This document shows positions 27,382 through 40,801 of a stretch of DNA of 64,000 nucleotides, piece by piece (position 1 is the first letter of the stretch; the number at the start of each line of letters is the position of its first letter). This stretch comes from Psoroptes ovis. Lineage: Eukaryota; Arthropoda; Arachnida; Sarcoptiformes; Psoroptidae. The notes beneath the pieces are model-generated. The model had not been told where the DNA came from and did no database searches. It was given only the letters and a program-made list of their open reading frames with translations. The stretch spans positions 2,915,001-2,979,000 of the forward strand of contig PQWQ01000005.1 of assembly GCA_002943765.1 (NCBI GenBank), written 5' to 3'. The position numbers were made by a program, and so were the translations under genes.

Positions 27382-29160
27382 CAAATTTAGGACTATCCAA
27401 TTTTTAAATTTTTCAAAAAATTTTGAAAAAATTCAAAGAATTTTTTAAAAAAATTTTGATTTGAATAAACAAATCAATCAATCAATTGAGATTAATCAAA
27501 CATATGAGAACATACGATCAACACATTTTATGAATTATTTGAGATTTTCATAAATTATTTTGAAGGCAATTCAAAGTAAGCACATACTATCACGGCCTTT
27601 GAATTTGGCCAATTTGAACATTTCAATTTGTTTGTCAGTTTTATTTGAATAATTTTCGTTTAATTTCTTTCAGAAAAATTTTTGACAGTTTCTACAAATG
27701 TCTGAGTCTTAAATTTCTTCAGAAAATTCGCAGCCTTACACAGCAATGTGTTAACAGTAATTTTCCAGTGAATTATGATCCAAGATCATCGTTGGCCAAC
27801 TAATCACTACTCAAACGCTGTGAATAATTGATAATTAGATGACTGCTTGGTTCAAACATACACAAACTCGAAAAGTAATTCGAAACTAACATTGCCATTC
27901 GCTTTCAGACAAAATATTCTCAAGATGTAACAATCAATGCTTCAGATGACATGTTTATAATGTATCAAACGAATACAACGATTATAATAATGATGATGAT
28001 GATAATGATAATGATGACATCAACAATGACATCATTAACATCGAAGCTACATAAGAGATATTCATGAGAATTAAATCAAATCAAAACGTTGAACGATTAT
28101 GGCCAAAAAGCGTTAAGCATCCACGCACGCGTTCACACAAACGATTCAGAAATTGTAATGATTACTCAGAAACAAAATAGATGATGGTAATGATGATGAT
28201 CATAATTATTACCATTATCATCATTATTAATATCATTAAATACATAATTCATATGTGTGAACGATGATGATGATCATGATCATCATCATTATCTTAATTT
28301 ACTTTTGAAATTTAAAATTGAAAATGATTACAAACAAATTGATTTTTTTTTTGTTGCTGCTCTGAGTCACATTTAAATTATACTCAAATTATTTCAATTT
28401 GAAATCGCATTGAAATTTATGCTTGAAAATTCAACTTGAATCACTTCAATAATGCGATTGCATTCATATTGTCAGCGGTGAAAATATTAGAAATATTAGA
28501 AAAATGAAATGACATTCAAATTTCAAATTGAAATTTGAAATTGAGATTGAAAATGTCAACTGAAGCTCATCTACAAATCATCATAAAGACACAAACACAA
28601 ACACAGAAACGATTACCATTAAATGATGATCATGAAATTCGTATTTAACTGCGATCAATTCACAATATTTTCAATTGAATTTCTTAGTTGGATTTCTTAG
28701 ATTAAATTATTTTCAATTAGATCCATATATCTTTCTCTGTGTATGCTTGTCTAAATATGTCTAAATTTGTCCTGAAATAAACTCATGAATAATGAAATAC
28801 TAAATCATAAATCGTTGATTGATCAACATCTTTGGCATTCTTTGAAGTATTTTGATCATTAAATTTAATGATAAACACGTGGCAATGCATGTATTTTGGT
28901 TGTGTATTCATCCATCCATTCATTCATTCATTCATTCATTTTTGGGCGCATATCCATTTCATTCAAATTTGATTACGATCAAATTTCAAGATCAGTCATT
29001 CCGTAGAAAAGAAAATCTTCTCTACACAAATTTGCATAGGAGAAATTGAATCTCGCGCCAAATTATTTTTATCCCTTAAAAATTGTAGCAAATCAACAAT
29101 CAAGTTTTCGCTTATTTCAATTCATTTATATATTAATTAATACAAATTTCAAGGATTTAG

Positions 29161-29196
29161 GTGTGTGTGTGTGTGTGTGTGTGTTTGTGTGTGTGA
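29161..29196. repeat. (GT)n microsatellite
   Basis: About 36 bases of GT with one TTT interruption, followed after AAAATTC by CACACACA, so a hairpin is possible. Confidence 0.9.
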
Positions 29197-29683
29197 AAAT
29201 TCCACACACACATTGAATTTAGCCAAAAAATGAAATAAAATAAATCTTATATTCAACGAATTTTCGAAGAATTTCAAAGAATTTCTCATATATTTGTCTT
29301 ACACATTCATCATTCAAAAAAAAAAATGTTCATTAAAATGTTCATATGTGTTTTGCATGAAACTTATCTTTCTATGAGAAGATGGAATATAATTCAAATT
29401 TTACGAGAAACATAATAATAATTAAATATGAATGAAAATAAATGAATAAACATAAATGAAATTAATTAATGATAATAATAATGAAAAACAAGCTTCGAAA
29501 AACAAACGAAACGATACAAAACATGGGAAAACATGGTAAACATTGAAATCCATATTGAAATAATTAGTGAAATCTGAATTAAATTATGATAATGTTAATC
29601 ATAATAACAATAATAATAATGATAATAAAACTTTAGAGAAATCAAATTTAGATTAGATTTGAACGCAATTAATCTCTATGCAA

Positions 29684-29708
29684 TGTGTGTGTGTGTGTGT
29701 GTGTGTGT
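29684..29708. repeat. (TG)n microsatellite
   Basis: Twelve uninterrupted TG units, ending in TTTCAATAC. Confidence 0.9.
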
Positions 29709-29915
29709 TTCAATACAATTCTTAGAAATTGTCAATTTTTTGTTTTCGGCTATAAAATTTCATAGTAATATTTGGCAACAGATAATATCAGAAATTGCAA
29801 TTTGAAAAAAACAAAACTCGCTCGAAATTCAATATAAACTGATAATATTGATCATTGGTTGGTGTTGGTAACTTGTTGCTGTTTACTATGATATCTTTGC
29901 GACATATTCGTATAT

Positions 29916-30257
29916 TTACGTGTTTGTATTCAAGTGCGGCTCGTATGGCTTTGAAATGAACAGGAATCGCGAGCAGGAAAATGCATAAATCGCAAGGTTT
30001 TCAATGCATTTTAAATGCAGCATCATGTGCAAGGTTTTTAAATTGATATGACTCTTGAATAAGCTTTGAATACATTGAAATTTAAATTTTGCAGACGCAG
30101 GTTTTTTTTTTGTTGTAAATAATTCAAAATAACACTTTGAACACTCGGAATTTTTTTTTCGAAGAAAAATATCTTCGAAATATTCATTGTGTTCATGGAC
30201 GCATATGGTTAATTTGGTTGATGTCAGAGTATTGATTGTTTTGCCGTTAGCAGCCAT
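29916..30257 (-). CDS. Candidate small protein, unproven
   Basis: An ATG-started open frame of 113 aa. It begins MAANGKTINTLTSTKLTICV and has several Cys and His residues, including a CSKC pair at about residues 39-42. There is no recognisable domain, signal peptide or nearby partner exon. A frame of this length can arise by chance in 16 kb, so this is only a candidate. Confidence 0.15.
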   Translation of the reverse strand: MAANGKTINTLTSTKLTICVHEHNEYFEDIFLRKKNSECSKCYFELFTTKKKPASAKFKFQCIQSLFKSHINLKTLHMMLHLKCIENLAIYAFSCSRFLFISKPYEPHLNTNT

Positions 30258-32891
30258 AGAATTACGATTAATGATTATTTCGAATGAATTTTTTAGAATA
30301 AATTCATTTCATATCATCATCATCGTTAGTGATTCAATTCCGGAAAGTATGATTACAAAGCGAGAATTGAAAAAATGTAAACAAGCAAAACTATGATCTT
30401 GAAAAAACAATGAAATGAAATGTAATGATGATTAAAATAAATAAATTTCAATGATAATAACGAATTCAGTGGCGGTAGCATTGATTGATGTTGATGTGTT
30501 TTTTTTTTTTGTTAGTTAACCGAATTAAATTTAATTGTAAGAATTTAGTGTTGATTTCGAATGGTTTTTTTGTGATTTTTGATTCTTTACATCTACGATT
30601 TGTTGGAAAAAATTCAATAGAAAAATAACGCAATCAAATAAACGCAACAATTTTAAATATAATCATTTCAGTTTTTCAACCATTTCAATGCGATGGATTC
30701 AATTCGATTTGTTTGCTGCTAGCAAATTCTTGAATATTTTTTTTTCTTATTTCTTGATTTGTACATTAATATTAATTCGATTCAATTTAAATTTATTTTT
30801 AATCCTTGAATCCAATGAACTTTTTTTCTTTTTTGTAAACATTTTTGTAAATTTCGCTTCTTGATTCGCTGATGTGTTGATTGTATTATTTTCTTTGAAT
30901 TCTGCCATATTCCTATTACTTATTTACATAAAATTTATTTGAAATTATTCAAATTTTTGTTGTTTTTTTTTCTTGAAAGCAAACAACTAGTGGTAACTTA
31001 TAACGATAATTTAAATAATTTAAGATTTATATTTAAATTTATCCAATTATTTAATGAAGAACAAAACCTTGAATTTTTTATTTATTTATTTAATTCATTT
31101 TTTTTTCTTATTTTAAATCTAATTTCCACCAATCGCAGAATGGGGAGAATGACGATTTAAAGAATTTTGATTTGTTGTTTAATTGTTTTCACTTGCTTTG
31201 CTTTGCCTTGCCTTATTTTATTTCTGAATTTGAATATTTCGTACACAAATATTCTTGAATATCAACTACCATCAGAATTTTTGTGCATGGTGAATTGTAT
31301 TCATGTAAATGTATAGAATATTGAACAAATACACAAAATATGAATAAACAGAATAAAGGAATGCAACAAGCATCAAACATCAAGCAACAGCAAACAAACC
31401 AATAAACAATCAGACAATCGAAACCGAAACAAACAAACAAGCAAAAAAATATGAATCAAACAAACAAATTCTTGACCTTGTTATCATACAGTATCATCAT
31501 ACATAAACACATATATTATAATATGTGTGTGTTGCATATGAAAATGTTTGAATTCATTGCTATTCGTTAATGTTTTACAGTGAAAATAAAATGAAAATAA
31601 TTAACAAATTACAATCACAAAAAACAAAAGACAAACAAAATATTAAAATTTTTAATTATAACAATAATAATAATGATGATGACGATTATGAATAACGAAT
31701 AACTGAATAACGAGTAACTGAATAATTGTGATCACAATTTCATTCAATTTATTCCGTTATTTCAATTCATTATTTCAAAACAATTCTTCCATTGATAATG
31801 ATAAACACATTTGTACATTCAATTATTCTGTGACTTGTTCTGTGCCTTATTCAGCATAATTCAGCATTATTCGTTGCGATTTCTTTCATTCATTCATTCA
31901 TCTTTGATTGCGTCTATTATCGTCATCATTATCATCATTGTTGTTATTATTATTATTATCATCGTTTAATATTATGATCGTTGCTGGTTGGTTGGTTGAT
32001 GCTGCTGTTGTTGTTCGATCTTCGTTAGCTTATGATTGTTTATTATTATTATTATTATTATTATCATCAGCATTATTTCTCTGCTCTTTTCGCGAAGAAT
32101 ATTCTTGTTTATTGTTTATCATTATCATCATCGTTGTTTCCATTGAAAAATTCTCGAATCAATTCAATATCAAACTAAAAACAAAAATATTGTTATAATT
32201 CTTTAGTTGTTTTGTATATATCTTCAATTCTTGTTGTTAATTCTTTCAATGAATTCATCTTCAATGAATGCTTTTTAATCAACTGAATCATTTGTTTTTT
32301 GGAGAATTTGTTTTTGATTCGAAATAATTTCATGTGATTTTTGCTTGTTTTAATGGAAAAATATCCGTTTATTTTTATTTATTTTGTTATTATTTTCATT
32401 TTTTCTTCTGAAGATTAATTTTTCAAATCAATGATTATTTAGTATTTTGATTCAAGTTTATTTGTCAAAAAATTTTTGAATACTTTGTGATTTTTGATAT
32501 TTTACAAGTGTGTTTCACAATTCATAATAATAATTTTGCTTACATTGATTTATAATGTTAATCAGTATGTATGCCTGTGTGTGTGTGTGTGTTTGAATTA
32601 TTAATTGAATGTGATTAGTGATAATTATTGCGTATGTTTTCTGATGTGTTTATCGTTGTTTGTTTATGTTTCTTTGTGATTAAATACGTCTAATTCGTTT
32701 CAAAGATAATTTTTTTTGATGAATCAACAACAGTAGAATCATCGATAATCAACGATTAAATCATTCAAAGATAATTTACGCCAAAAAATAATTTTCAACC
32801 CTTTTGATTTAATTTTCCAACCCTTTGATTGAATTTCCAACCCTTCGATTGAATTTGATCAAAATTCAAATAATTTAAAATCACATCAAAA

Positions 32892-35800
32892 ATGTCAATA
32901 TATGTCGATGAAACCGATCCGATCGATGAACATGAAGAACCACCATTTCAACCGCGTAATGTTTGTGTAAAAAAAATTAATCCAACTGTTGAATATACGT
33001 TGGGTGAAGAATTAGGAAGGTATGTTGTTTGGTTGATTCATTGATTTAAAATTGATTGATTTATTGATTAATTAATGGATTAATTAATTAATTGATTTCA
33101 ATTTCAAATAATCAAATATTCGAAGAGGAAAATTCGGTGTGGTACGGCTGTGTTTCGAAAAAAAATCTAAAAAAAAATTGGCAGCCAAATTCATACAAAC
33201 AACATGTCAACAAGATCGTAAAGATGTTGAACGTGAAGTTGAAATTATGTGCGCACTGCAACATCCAAGATTATTACAATTATATGATGCATTTGATGAT
33301 GGAAAAAATCAAATGTGTTTAATTATGGAATGGTATGTTCAATTTGTATTTGTATTGTTTGATATTCATGATTCCTGATTATTCAATCATTGATTCATGG
33401 AATCATTAATCCTTTGAATTCACTCAATCATTGATATGTCGTCAATTGATTGAATCAATCCTTTGATCGAATCGTCAATCGATTTCGAATCAAATTGATT
33501 GACAATTTGAACGAAGAATGGGAGCAAAATATCTTCGATTAACATTCTAACAATTTCCCCAATTAACATTGATTAATTCTTTCTTTTTTCTTGATATTTT
33601 TAATGATATAAACAAAATTCCAATCTAATTCAATTTCAATATTTTTTTCTTCTAATTTTTCAAATCACTTCGAATCCATTTTCCTTGGAATATAATATGT
33701 ATGAATTATCACAAAATTCAACAATTTCAATCATTCCAATCGATGATTGATCGTCGATTGATTGGTGTGTTGTTGTTGCGCCCAAAACAATATTTTGATA
33801 TTCAATATTCTACGAATTGAAATTAATATTCAACAACAACGATCATAACATCGAATATTTAATCAAAAAATATTCAATCAACTTTATCGCAATCATTGAA
33901 CGCAAACATCGATCGACATTCAATCAAAAAAATATTTGATAAATGTTTGAAAACATGAAAATATTTGATTTAATTTTGATAACAAATCGATCGATCAATC
34001 ATTGGATCAATCAATCGACAAACGATTAACAAATAAACAAAAATAAATCCACCAATCAAAAACAACAAACAAAAGTGTTGAAGGTGGCGAACTATTCGAA
34101 AGGGTCATCGATGATGATTTTGTATTGACTGAGAAAGCATGTTCCATATTTGTACGACAAATATGTGAAGGACTTGCTTACATACATTCAAAATCGATCG
34201 TACATCTTGATATGAAAGTAAGTTTACTTAAGTAATCCATTGAATTAAACTAAATGAAATAATTAAATAAAATTGCAATTATGATATCGTATTTTGCTTT
34301 GCTCTGATATCGAAATTAAATCGAAAGAAAAATGAATGAAATTTTAATTGAAATCAAATTGAGTTGAATTGAATTAAATAATCGACAGATATATTCGATT
34401 ACGATATATTAGGTTGTCCGAAAAGTTCATTCCGCTTAATCTTGATTGAGTTGCCACATGAAAATCGGCCAGAACTTTTCGGACAACCTAATATTTCATT
34501 TTTCAAAGTATTTCATTTGATTTCTTTATCAATTTACTTATGGCTGCTTTGCTACTTTGTGAATTAATTCATTAATTTAAGGTCAAATATTTTTATTTAA
34601 TTTTAATTATTTTCATTTTATTTTTTCCAATTTCGCTTGTCCCCGACCTTGTTTCCCATGATTTTTGTCGTCGTCAATCATTTTTAATGGCATCAAATGT
34701 GTTTGATGATCATCGTTTTAAATCGATTTAGCCTGAAAACGTACTATGCGTTACACGTACCGGCAACCGTATTAAGCTAATTGATTTTGGTTTTGCACGT
34801 AAATTGGACCGGGGACTGCAAGTTATGTTCGGCACACCGGAATTTGCTGCACCTGAAGTGATTAATTTTGAAGATGTTGATTATGTTACCGATATGTATG
34901 TGTTTGATTTGTTTGTCTAATGATTTATGACCATTTATTTTAATTAAAATTCATTTATTCAATATGATTGTTTCAACAGGTGGGCCGTCGGTGTTATCAC
35001 ATATGTTTTGTATGTATTGTTTCTTTTGCATCCTTGTTTTTTAATTAAAAATCATTAATTATTATTTATCATTATCATTACCATTATCATCATTGATCAT
35101 TGTTTGAATTGAATATCCATTCAATTCAAAATTCAATTTCATTCAATCATCTGACAGATTATCAGGTCTATCACCATTCATGGGCGATAGCGATCTTGAA
35201 ACAATGGCGAATGTTACACGTGCTACATATGATTTTAATGATGAATCATTTGATCCGATCTCAAAAGAAGCAAAAGATTTTATCTCGAAATTATTATTGA
35301 AAGATAAGACGTATGTACTATTACTATTACATTATTCATAATGATACATTCAAAATTCAAAAAAATTATGATTATTAATTATATTTAAGTTTAAAAGTCG
35401 AAAATAATTTTAATAATTTTAATTTTAATTTCATGTATTTTATTCAAAATTTTTTTATTTTTCATAAAATTCAAACACTCCTGTCATGAATAACTAATAG
35501 CAAACGTTTGACAGCTGCCGAAGCATTGAAACATCCATGGTTAAAGGTAAATAATATTCATCATCATCATCATCATCATCAAAATACGTGTAAACATCTT
35601 GAATACGTGCAAATTTTTCTTAATCGTCTCAAAATTTTTTTGGACACATTCAAATGCTAATTCAAATTTGAATTCAATCCTTTCAATGAATAACCATCGA
35701 TAGATTCATTGACCATTTAATTCATTCATTCAGTCCATTCATTAGTTCACATCCAATCATATCAATTGATATTCATTAGTCCACATTTAATCATATCAAT

Positions 35801-38348
35801 TGAAATTCATATTTGATACATTAATGAATTCATATCTAATCAATTCATATTTATATTTAATCAATTTTTAATTGGACAATTCAATTTCCTCATTGAATAT
35901 GTCAAATATGTCTCATTTATCGAATCAAATCAAATCAAAATATCAATTCAATTCCATTTCCCCTATATTCTTTCTTCCCTGCTTCAATTTGCCCCCGACA
36001 CACCCCAATCACACATATTTATCTTTGTCCAATTAATCCTATGTCCAATTTATCAAATGTCCAATCGCACAAATATCATTTTGCGATAATTGAAATGATC
36101 GCAAATGATATTTCAAATTCAAATCAACTAATTCATTTTAATTATTTCGTTTTAATCAATCAAATCATTTATCAATTTTTGTAGACATCAGGTACGAAAA
36201 AATCGAAAAATGAACCGAAAGATAAATCATTGGATAAGAAGAAATTGAAAAAATTTGTCATCCGCAGACGTTGGCAGGTAAGTTTATCGAAAGATATTTG
36301 ATTTAAATCATCTTAATCAATCATCGAGTTGATCATTGAGTTGACTAAATGTGTCAAACGGTGGAATGCGTCAAAATGTGTCGATCAGTTTTTTGTTGTT
36401 GTTTCGGCGAAATCATTGAATTTGACAATGTCAATCGATCTTGTTGACATGTTCGAGATAATCGTCGAACAAGGTAGAAATGCACGAAAAAGTTGATTTA
36501 TCAGGTCTAAATCAACTCTAAATCTGAATGAATTAATGAATTCAAAGGCAAATAAGAGAGAGATTATTAATTGATAATCGGATTAAATCGATCAATTAAT
36601 TAATTTATTCATTGAAAAATGAATGAAAAAAATGGATTAAAATGATAATTCTCATAATAAATTCATTGAAATTAAACATGAAACAAATCTTAAAGATTTG
36701 TTATTAATTTTTAAAAAAATGCAAATCTTTAATCTTTAATAATTGAAACTCTTTGAATTATAAATACATTTTTATTTTTTATTTTTTTTTCTTCTAAGTT
36801 TGAATTGACAAGAAACTAAATTAATTAATTCAGTTATAATTTATTTAGTCAGTCAGTTTAATTCATTCAGTTTAGTTTTATTCAAGTTTCAATTTAGATT
36901 TATTCAAGTTTCTAGTCAAGTTTCAATTTCAAAAAAACACATTTTTTCTCAGCCAAATCTAAAATCTAATCATGTTTTTTCAAAATTTCAATGATTTCAA
37001 TGATAATTTGTGTCAAACTTTTTGTTTGTTTTCCACGAGCAAAAATTTGAAACTGAAATGTTTATGTAACCCTTTTGCCACTCGTATGGCTCTGCGCTGG
37101 AACCTTTCAGCGCGATATGTTCCAAATAGACTTAGTGAAATGATCAAATAAACAATTGTCAAATGTCAAATGTTATTATTGATTTAGGATTATATTTTAA
37201 TTGATTCATTTCTAAAGGAAAAACAAAACAAATTAAATGATTTTCTTTGATTTTTGATTTTGTTTTCTATGAATTTATAAAGTAAAATGATTAATTGAAC
37301 ATTTATTTATTCATTTTATTAATTTATTTTATTAAATTTCATCTAATTTCATTGATTCAGTTATTCAGTTAACTTGACTAAATTGTGGCCAATTTATTCA
37401 CACAATCATAGAAATAGGTGATTAAATAAATGAATAAAAACACAAAAAAATGAAAAACAAATCAACTACTACTGCCTCCGCAAACTGTCAAACAATAATG
37501 AATCATGACCACTTGTCAAACCCTTTTTTTTCGTCTACAAATCTTTGAATTATTAATTCGAAATTCGAAAATGAAGAAAGTGAAAAACTTTGAAATTTCT
37601 GTCAAAAGTTCATCAATTTTAGTTGATTGAACTGATTTGATTCATTAAATTCATTCAATCCAGTTCAATTCAGTGATTCAGTTGCTGTTAATAAATCAGT
37701 AGATTTAATTTAGATTTCATTAAGAGTTCAGTTCAAAAATAAGTGCGTGTGTGTGTGTGTTTGTTTGGTTCAAATAGATGTTTATCAAAATTTTTTGAAA
37801 CATCTTTGCTTATAATATATGAGATTATAAGGGCTTAAATGATGTTGTTTTTTTCAAAGATTGAACATTGTCGTAGATAAATATTAATACGGACAAATGC
37901 ACGTAAATAAATTTCGCCAATTTATTATAATTGATAATAATTATGTCTAATTCAACTGAATTAAATCAAAATTATTAATATTAATAATTATTTTTGATCA
38001 TTTTTTTTGACTTGTAATTATCATCAATAATTCTTCGATGATAATTTCCTGTATTTTTACGTTATTTTGTCCATATTTTAATCCTTTTGGATCAAATTGA
38101 ATCAAAATTAATCCTTTTAATCCTTGTCATTTTTGATTAATGTTCTTCAAATTTTTCTCCCTACAAACAAACAAAAACGAATCAAATTTTTTCAGAAAGC
38201 GGTAAACGCAATATTGGCGCTAAGAAGAATGGGTGCTACGATCGATTTACCTGCATCATCTTCGATCATGTCGAAATCGGCGACAACACCATCTTCAAAA
38301 AAACAATCGACAACCACAACGGTTAAAACTGGCAAAGCAAAAGGTTGA
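32892..38348 (+). CDS. Myosin-light-chain-kinase-like Ser/Thr kinase (9 exons)
   Basis: Exons 32892-33019, 33126-33332, 34076-34217, 34732-34895, 34980-35009, 35158-35310, 35501-35546, 36185-36277 and 38196-38348 (1116 nt, 371 aa). All introns are GT/AG and phases match. An in-frame TAA lies 21 bases before the ATG. The kinase domain spans about 35-290: glycine loop GRGKFG 42-47, Lys64, alpha-C Glu80, catalytic loop HLDMKPEN 155-162, DFG 177-179, APE 199-201. HLD in place of HRD is typical of MLCK, titin and twitchin kinases. After the domain, RRRWQKAVNAILALRRM (about 317-333) is a basic amphipathic segment like the autoinhibitory and calmodulin-binding region of invertebrate MLCKs. Expected role: Ca2+/calmodulin-dependent phosphorylation of myosin regulatory light chain. 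There are no Ig or Fn3 domains, so it is a short form, resembling kinase-only products of stretchin-Mlck. A related CaM-dependent kinase of this group is the alternative. Confidence 0.9.
33333..34075 (+). other. Intron 2 of the MLCK-like gene
   Basis: 743 bases, GTATGT donor and AAAAG acceptor. AT-rich, with nothing else recognised. Confidence 0.8.
34218..34731 (+). other. Intron 3 of the MLCK-like gene
   Basis: 514 bases, GTAAGT donor and TTTAG acceptor. It contains a subtype C mariner-type MITE and otherwise only AT-rich sequence. Confidence 0.8.
34407..34493. mobile_element. Mariner-type MITE, copy 4 (subtype C)
   Basis: TA-flanked and palindromic at both ends (TTAGGTTGTCCGAAAAGTTC and its inverse). 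It is inserted in intron 3 of the MLCK-like gene, well away from the splice sites, and is close in sequence to copy 2. Confidence 0.85.
35547..36184 (+). other. Intron 7 of the MLCK-like gene
   Basis: 638 bases, GTAAAT donor and TTGTAG acceptor. It has a short CAT run at the start and repeated TCATATTTAAT-type sequence near 35750-35870. Confidence 0.8.
36278..38195 (+). other. Intron 8 of the MLCK-like gene
   Basis: 1918 bases, GTAAGT donor and TTTTTTCAG acceptor. It interrupts the calmodulin-binding-like segment between Gln321 and Lys322. It contains a GC-richer stretch at about 37070-37125 (starting TAACCCTTTTGCCACTCG, faintly like a piggyBac end) and a short GT run near 37744. No gene was seen. 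Confidence 0.75.
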
Positions 38349-39088
38349 AGACATTGATACATCGATTGGTGGAAAATTTGATGATTTTTCAAATCAAAAA
38401 TTACGATTTTTATTTCACAAAATTCAAAACAAAACAAAAAAAAATTCAAATTCAAATTATCATCATTCGATTCGTAAATCAACTTTTACATAACATTTTG
38501 GCATGCATTCATTTGGACTTGTGACCAGAAATTGGTTAATATTTCATCGAAATTATATTATTAACATCGTCGTGGTCAACGATGATAATATTTACAAAAA
38601 AAAAAAACAATTATGAAAAAATGATCCATTATCAATCATGATGATATCATGATTCATCCAAATTTCATAATAAATTTTCATTTTTAAAATTAATTATTTG
38701 AATTAATTCATATGAATTCAATTTGTGTATTTAACAATTATTTATAAATATAAAAAAACATTTTATTTGTGTGTTTATGAGTGTTTTGCATGTTTTGTTT
38801 TATCTATTTGTTTGTTCGCTTTGTTTGTTTAATCTTTTAATCACTTTATATTCATATTTATTTGATGTTAATTTATATTTATTTCTTTTGTTCATCATTA
38901 TTATTATTTTGAATAATTATTATCATGATTAAATCAAAAATTAAATTGAAATTTTTTTTTAAATTTTTGAATTTTAAAACAAAAAATTTTAGTTACTTCA
39001 GCAAACGACAGATGGCGTTATGCTAACAACAAAAATTCAAATGCCGCGAATTTTAAATTTTGCTAAATTTTTTCCAATTTTCATGTTG
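38349..39088. other. Convergent intergenic region
   Basis: About 740 bases between the stop codons of the plus-strand kinase and the minus-strand pseudokinase. An AATAAA at 38669-38674 could end the kinase transcript, and minus-strand AATAAA (plus tttatt near 38856-38885) could end the other. CAGATGGCG at 39009-39017 resembles half of a CTCF-type core. Confidence 0.5.
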
Positions 39089-40735
39089 TCACAACCCTTT
39101 TTTCATTCTTTTCACCAATGAATTACGTTGATTTTGTCGTTTTTTAGTCATCATCATCATTGCTGTTGTTTGATTGGTTGTCAATTTACGATTTTCCAAT
39201 TGTTTTTGAGGTGGTTGCGCTTGCTGCGCTTGTTGTTTAATGGCCATGATGTTGTTGTTCGATTTTTTCGGAGAAATCGTGTTCGAAATCTTCATTTGAT
39301 TGATCGTTGGTGATGCTGATGATGATGATGGAAACATACGAACACTTGATCTCGGTACAATCGCATTACTATCGACCACTTCTAAACTGGTTACACAATC
39401 CATTCCAGACGACGATGAATTCAGCCCAGTTGCGCCAGTTTTACTTGCATTTGGTTGCGGCATATTCCAACAGCGACTTATTTGACTAAATTTTGATATA
39501 CTTGAATTCATTGATGTTGCAGCTGCTGCAGCTGTTGTTGCCGATGATGACCCTATAATTGATGACGGCGATCTGGCCGCTGTTGCTGTTGTTCGATCCA
39601 TTTCGGCGATATTATCATCGGATGATAATGATAATTGAACATTGGTGAAACGTTGTTTCAGCTCATTCATTCGGATACGTTTATTGTTTGGTTGAAATAT
39701 CAAATTCAACATGTTCAATACATTCAATGGTATTAGCTTTGAATATTGTCCAACGAATGATGTCCATAATATTTGAGCTTGTTCATCGGTCATTGGGACA
39801 ATGAATGGATTTTGTTGTGTCATGCAATACAACACGACAGTACCGAAACTCCACACATCAACCAGAAAGCTATCATATTTAATATCGAAACATTCTGGTG
39901 GTAAATGATTCCAGCGTTGTTGATGTTCATCTTGTAATCCACGATGTCTAAGTGTTGGCCGTCGATCGAATGGATTCCATACGAAACATGCCATATCGAA
40001 ATGTGTTAATTTTAAATTTAAATTTTGATTGTCGATATACAAATGATCGGGACGAATATAACGATGTGATATTGCATGTATAGATAGATATTCGATTACG
40101 TTCAGTAATTGAAGCAATAATTGTTTCAATTGATTTGGTGATGGCCATTTAGCCGAAGACGATGATTGATCATCTTCGATTGTCAAATACACTTTAGATA
40201 ATGTTCGATAATCACTCAATGATTCATAAAATAAATACAACCGATTAAATTGTTCGGATGTCGTGCGAAACATTTCAATTAATCGATGTATATTGTTCGA
40301 TATGATTGATTGATTATTTTTAAATATGTTTGATGTTGAATTTGGTGCTGTCGATGCTGTTGCTGTTGATGCTGATGATGTCGATGATTGCTGCTGTTGA
40401 TGAGGCTGTTGGCTCAAATATTTAATTATTTTACCACTTTCATTAATTAAAATATTTTTATATCGATTCGGTATATGATTAATTATGAATATTTTCACTA
40501 AACATTGCCTTGGTTGTTGTTGTTGTTCTTGTTCCATATAATTTGATTGAATAAATTGATCATTTAAAAAATAATCAATCGATTCTGATTTAAATGATTG
40601 ATCACGTTCAATATGGAAATGTTTTTTCAGCGAAATTTGTTGTTCATTTTCAATCAATTGATGTGATTGTTGTTGGCCAAATATCGAGCGTGTAACAGTG
40701 GAAAATTCTGGATAATTTATTGGAATTTTTATCAT
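39089..40735 (-). CDS. Pseudokinase domain 2: kinase-like protein lacking catalytic residues
   Basis: A 548-aa uninterrupted frame; residue numbers here count from its first ATG. The C-lobe of a protein kinase is clear: HRYIRPDHLYI (224-234) replaces HRDxKxxN, LTHFDM (243-248) replaces the DFG region, LPPE (278-281) stands for APE, and DVWSFGTVVLY (293-303) is the helix-F signature. The catalytic Asp is Tyr226, the metal-binding Asn is His231 and the DFG Asp is His245, so catalysis is not expected. No glycine loop is visible; Lys81 in CLVKIF may be the beta-3 Lys. Gln-, Ser- and Ala-rich inserts interrupt the N-lobe and the tail, which ends in a basic stretch. The loop pattern resembles SBK-family kinases (inference). 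It probably reads on from the neighbouring frame through exon 40801-39089, which adds 22 codons without a stop. Confidence 0.75.
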   Translation of the reverse strand: MIKIPINYPEFSTVTRSIFGQQQSHQLIENEQQISLKKHFHIERDQSFKSESIDYFLNDQFIQSNYMEQEQQQQPRQCLVKIFIINHIPNRYKNILINESGKIIKYLSQQPHQQQQSSTSSASTATASTAPNSTSNIFKNNQSIISNNIHRLIEMFRTTSEQFNRLYLFYESLSDYRTLSKVYLTIEDDQSSSSAKWPSPNQLKQLLLQLLNVIEYLSIHAISHRYIRPDHLYIDNQNLNLKLTHFDMACFVWNPFDRRPTLRHRGLQDEHQQRWNHLPPECFDIKYDSFLVDVWSFGTVVLYCMTQQNPFIVPMTDEQAQILWTSFVGQYSKLIPLNVLNMLNLIFQPNNKRIRMNELKQRFTNVQLSLSSDDNIAEMDRTTATAARSPSSIIGSSSATTAAAAATSMNSSISKFSQISRCWNMPQPNASKTGATGLNSSSSGMDCVTSLEVVDSNAIVPRSSVRMFPSSSSASPTINQMKISNTISPKKSNNNIMAIKQQAQQAQPPQKQLENRKLTTNQTTAMMMMTKKRQNQRNSLVKRMKKGL

Positions 40736-40801
40736 TGTTTTATATCGTTTGCTGTTGTTGTTGTTGTTGATCGTTAAATCGTTTTCGTTTACATTTAAAT
40801 T

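Larger units (their letters stand above)
16143..32891. other. About 16.7 kb without a supported gene
   Basis: This lies between the divergent starts of the ZP gene (minus) and the MLCK-like gene (plus). The sequence is AT-rich with ATT, CAT and GT microsatellites, two mariner-type MITEs (23781-23864, 26009-26089), one piggyBac-like MITE (26381-26536), a CTCF-like palindrome (27366-27381) and weak coding-like islands (19868-20055, 29916-30257). Regulatory DNA for either flanking gene, or exons of an unrecognised gene, cannot be excluded. Confidence 0.6.

Noticed and set aside
31908..32198. 96-codon Leu/Ser-rich frame
   Set aside because: Made of TTA/TCA trinucleotide repeats; hydrophobicity is a repeat artefact.
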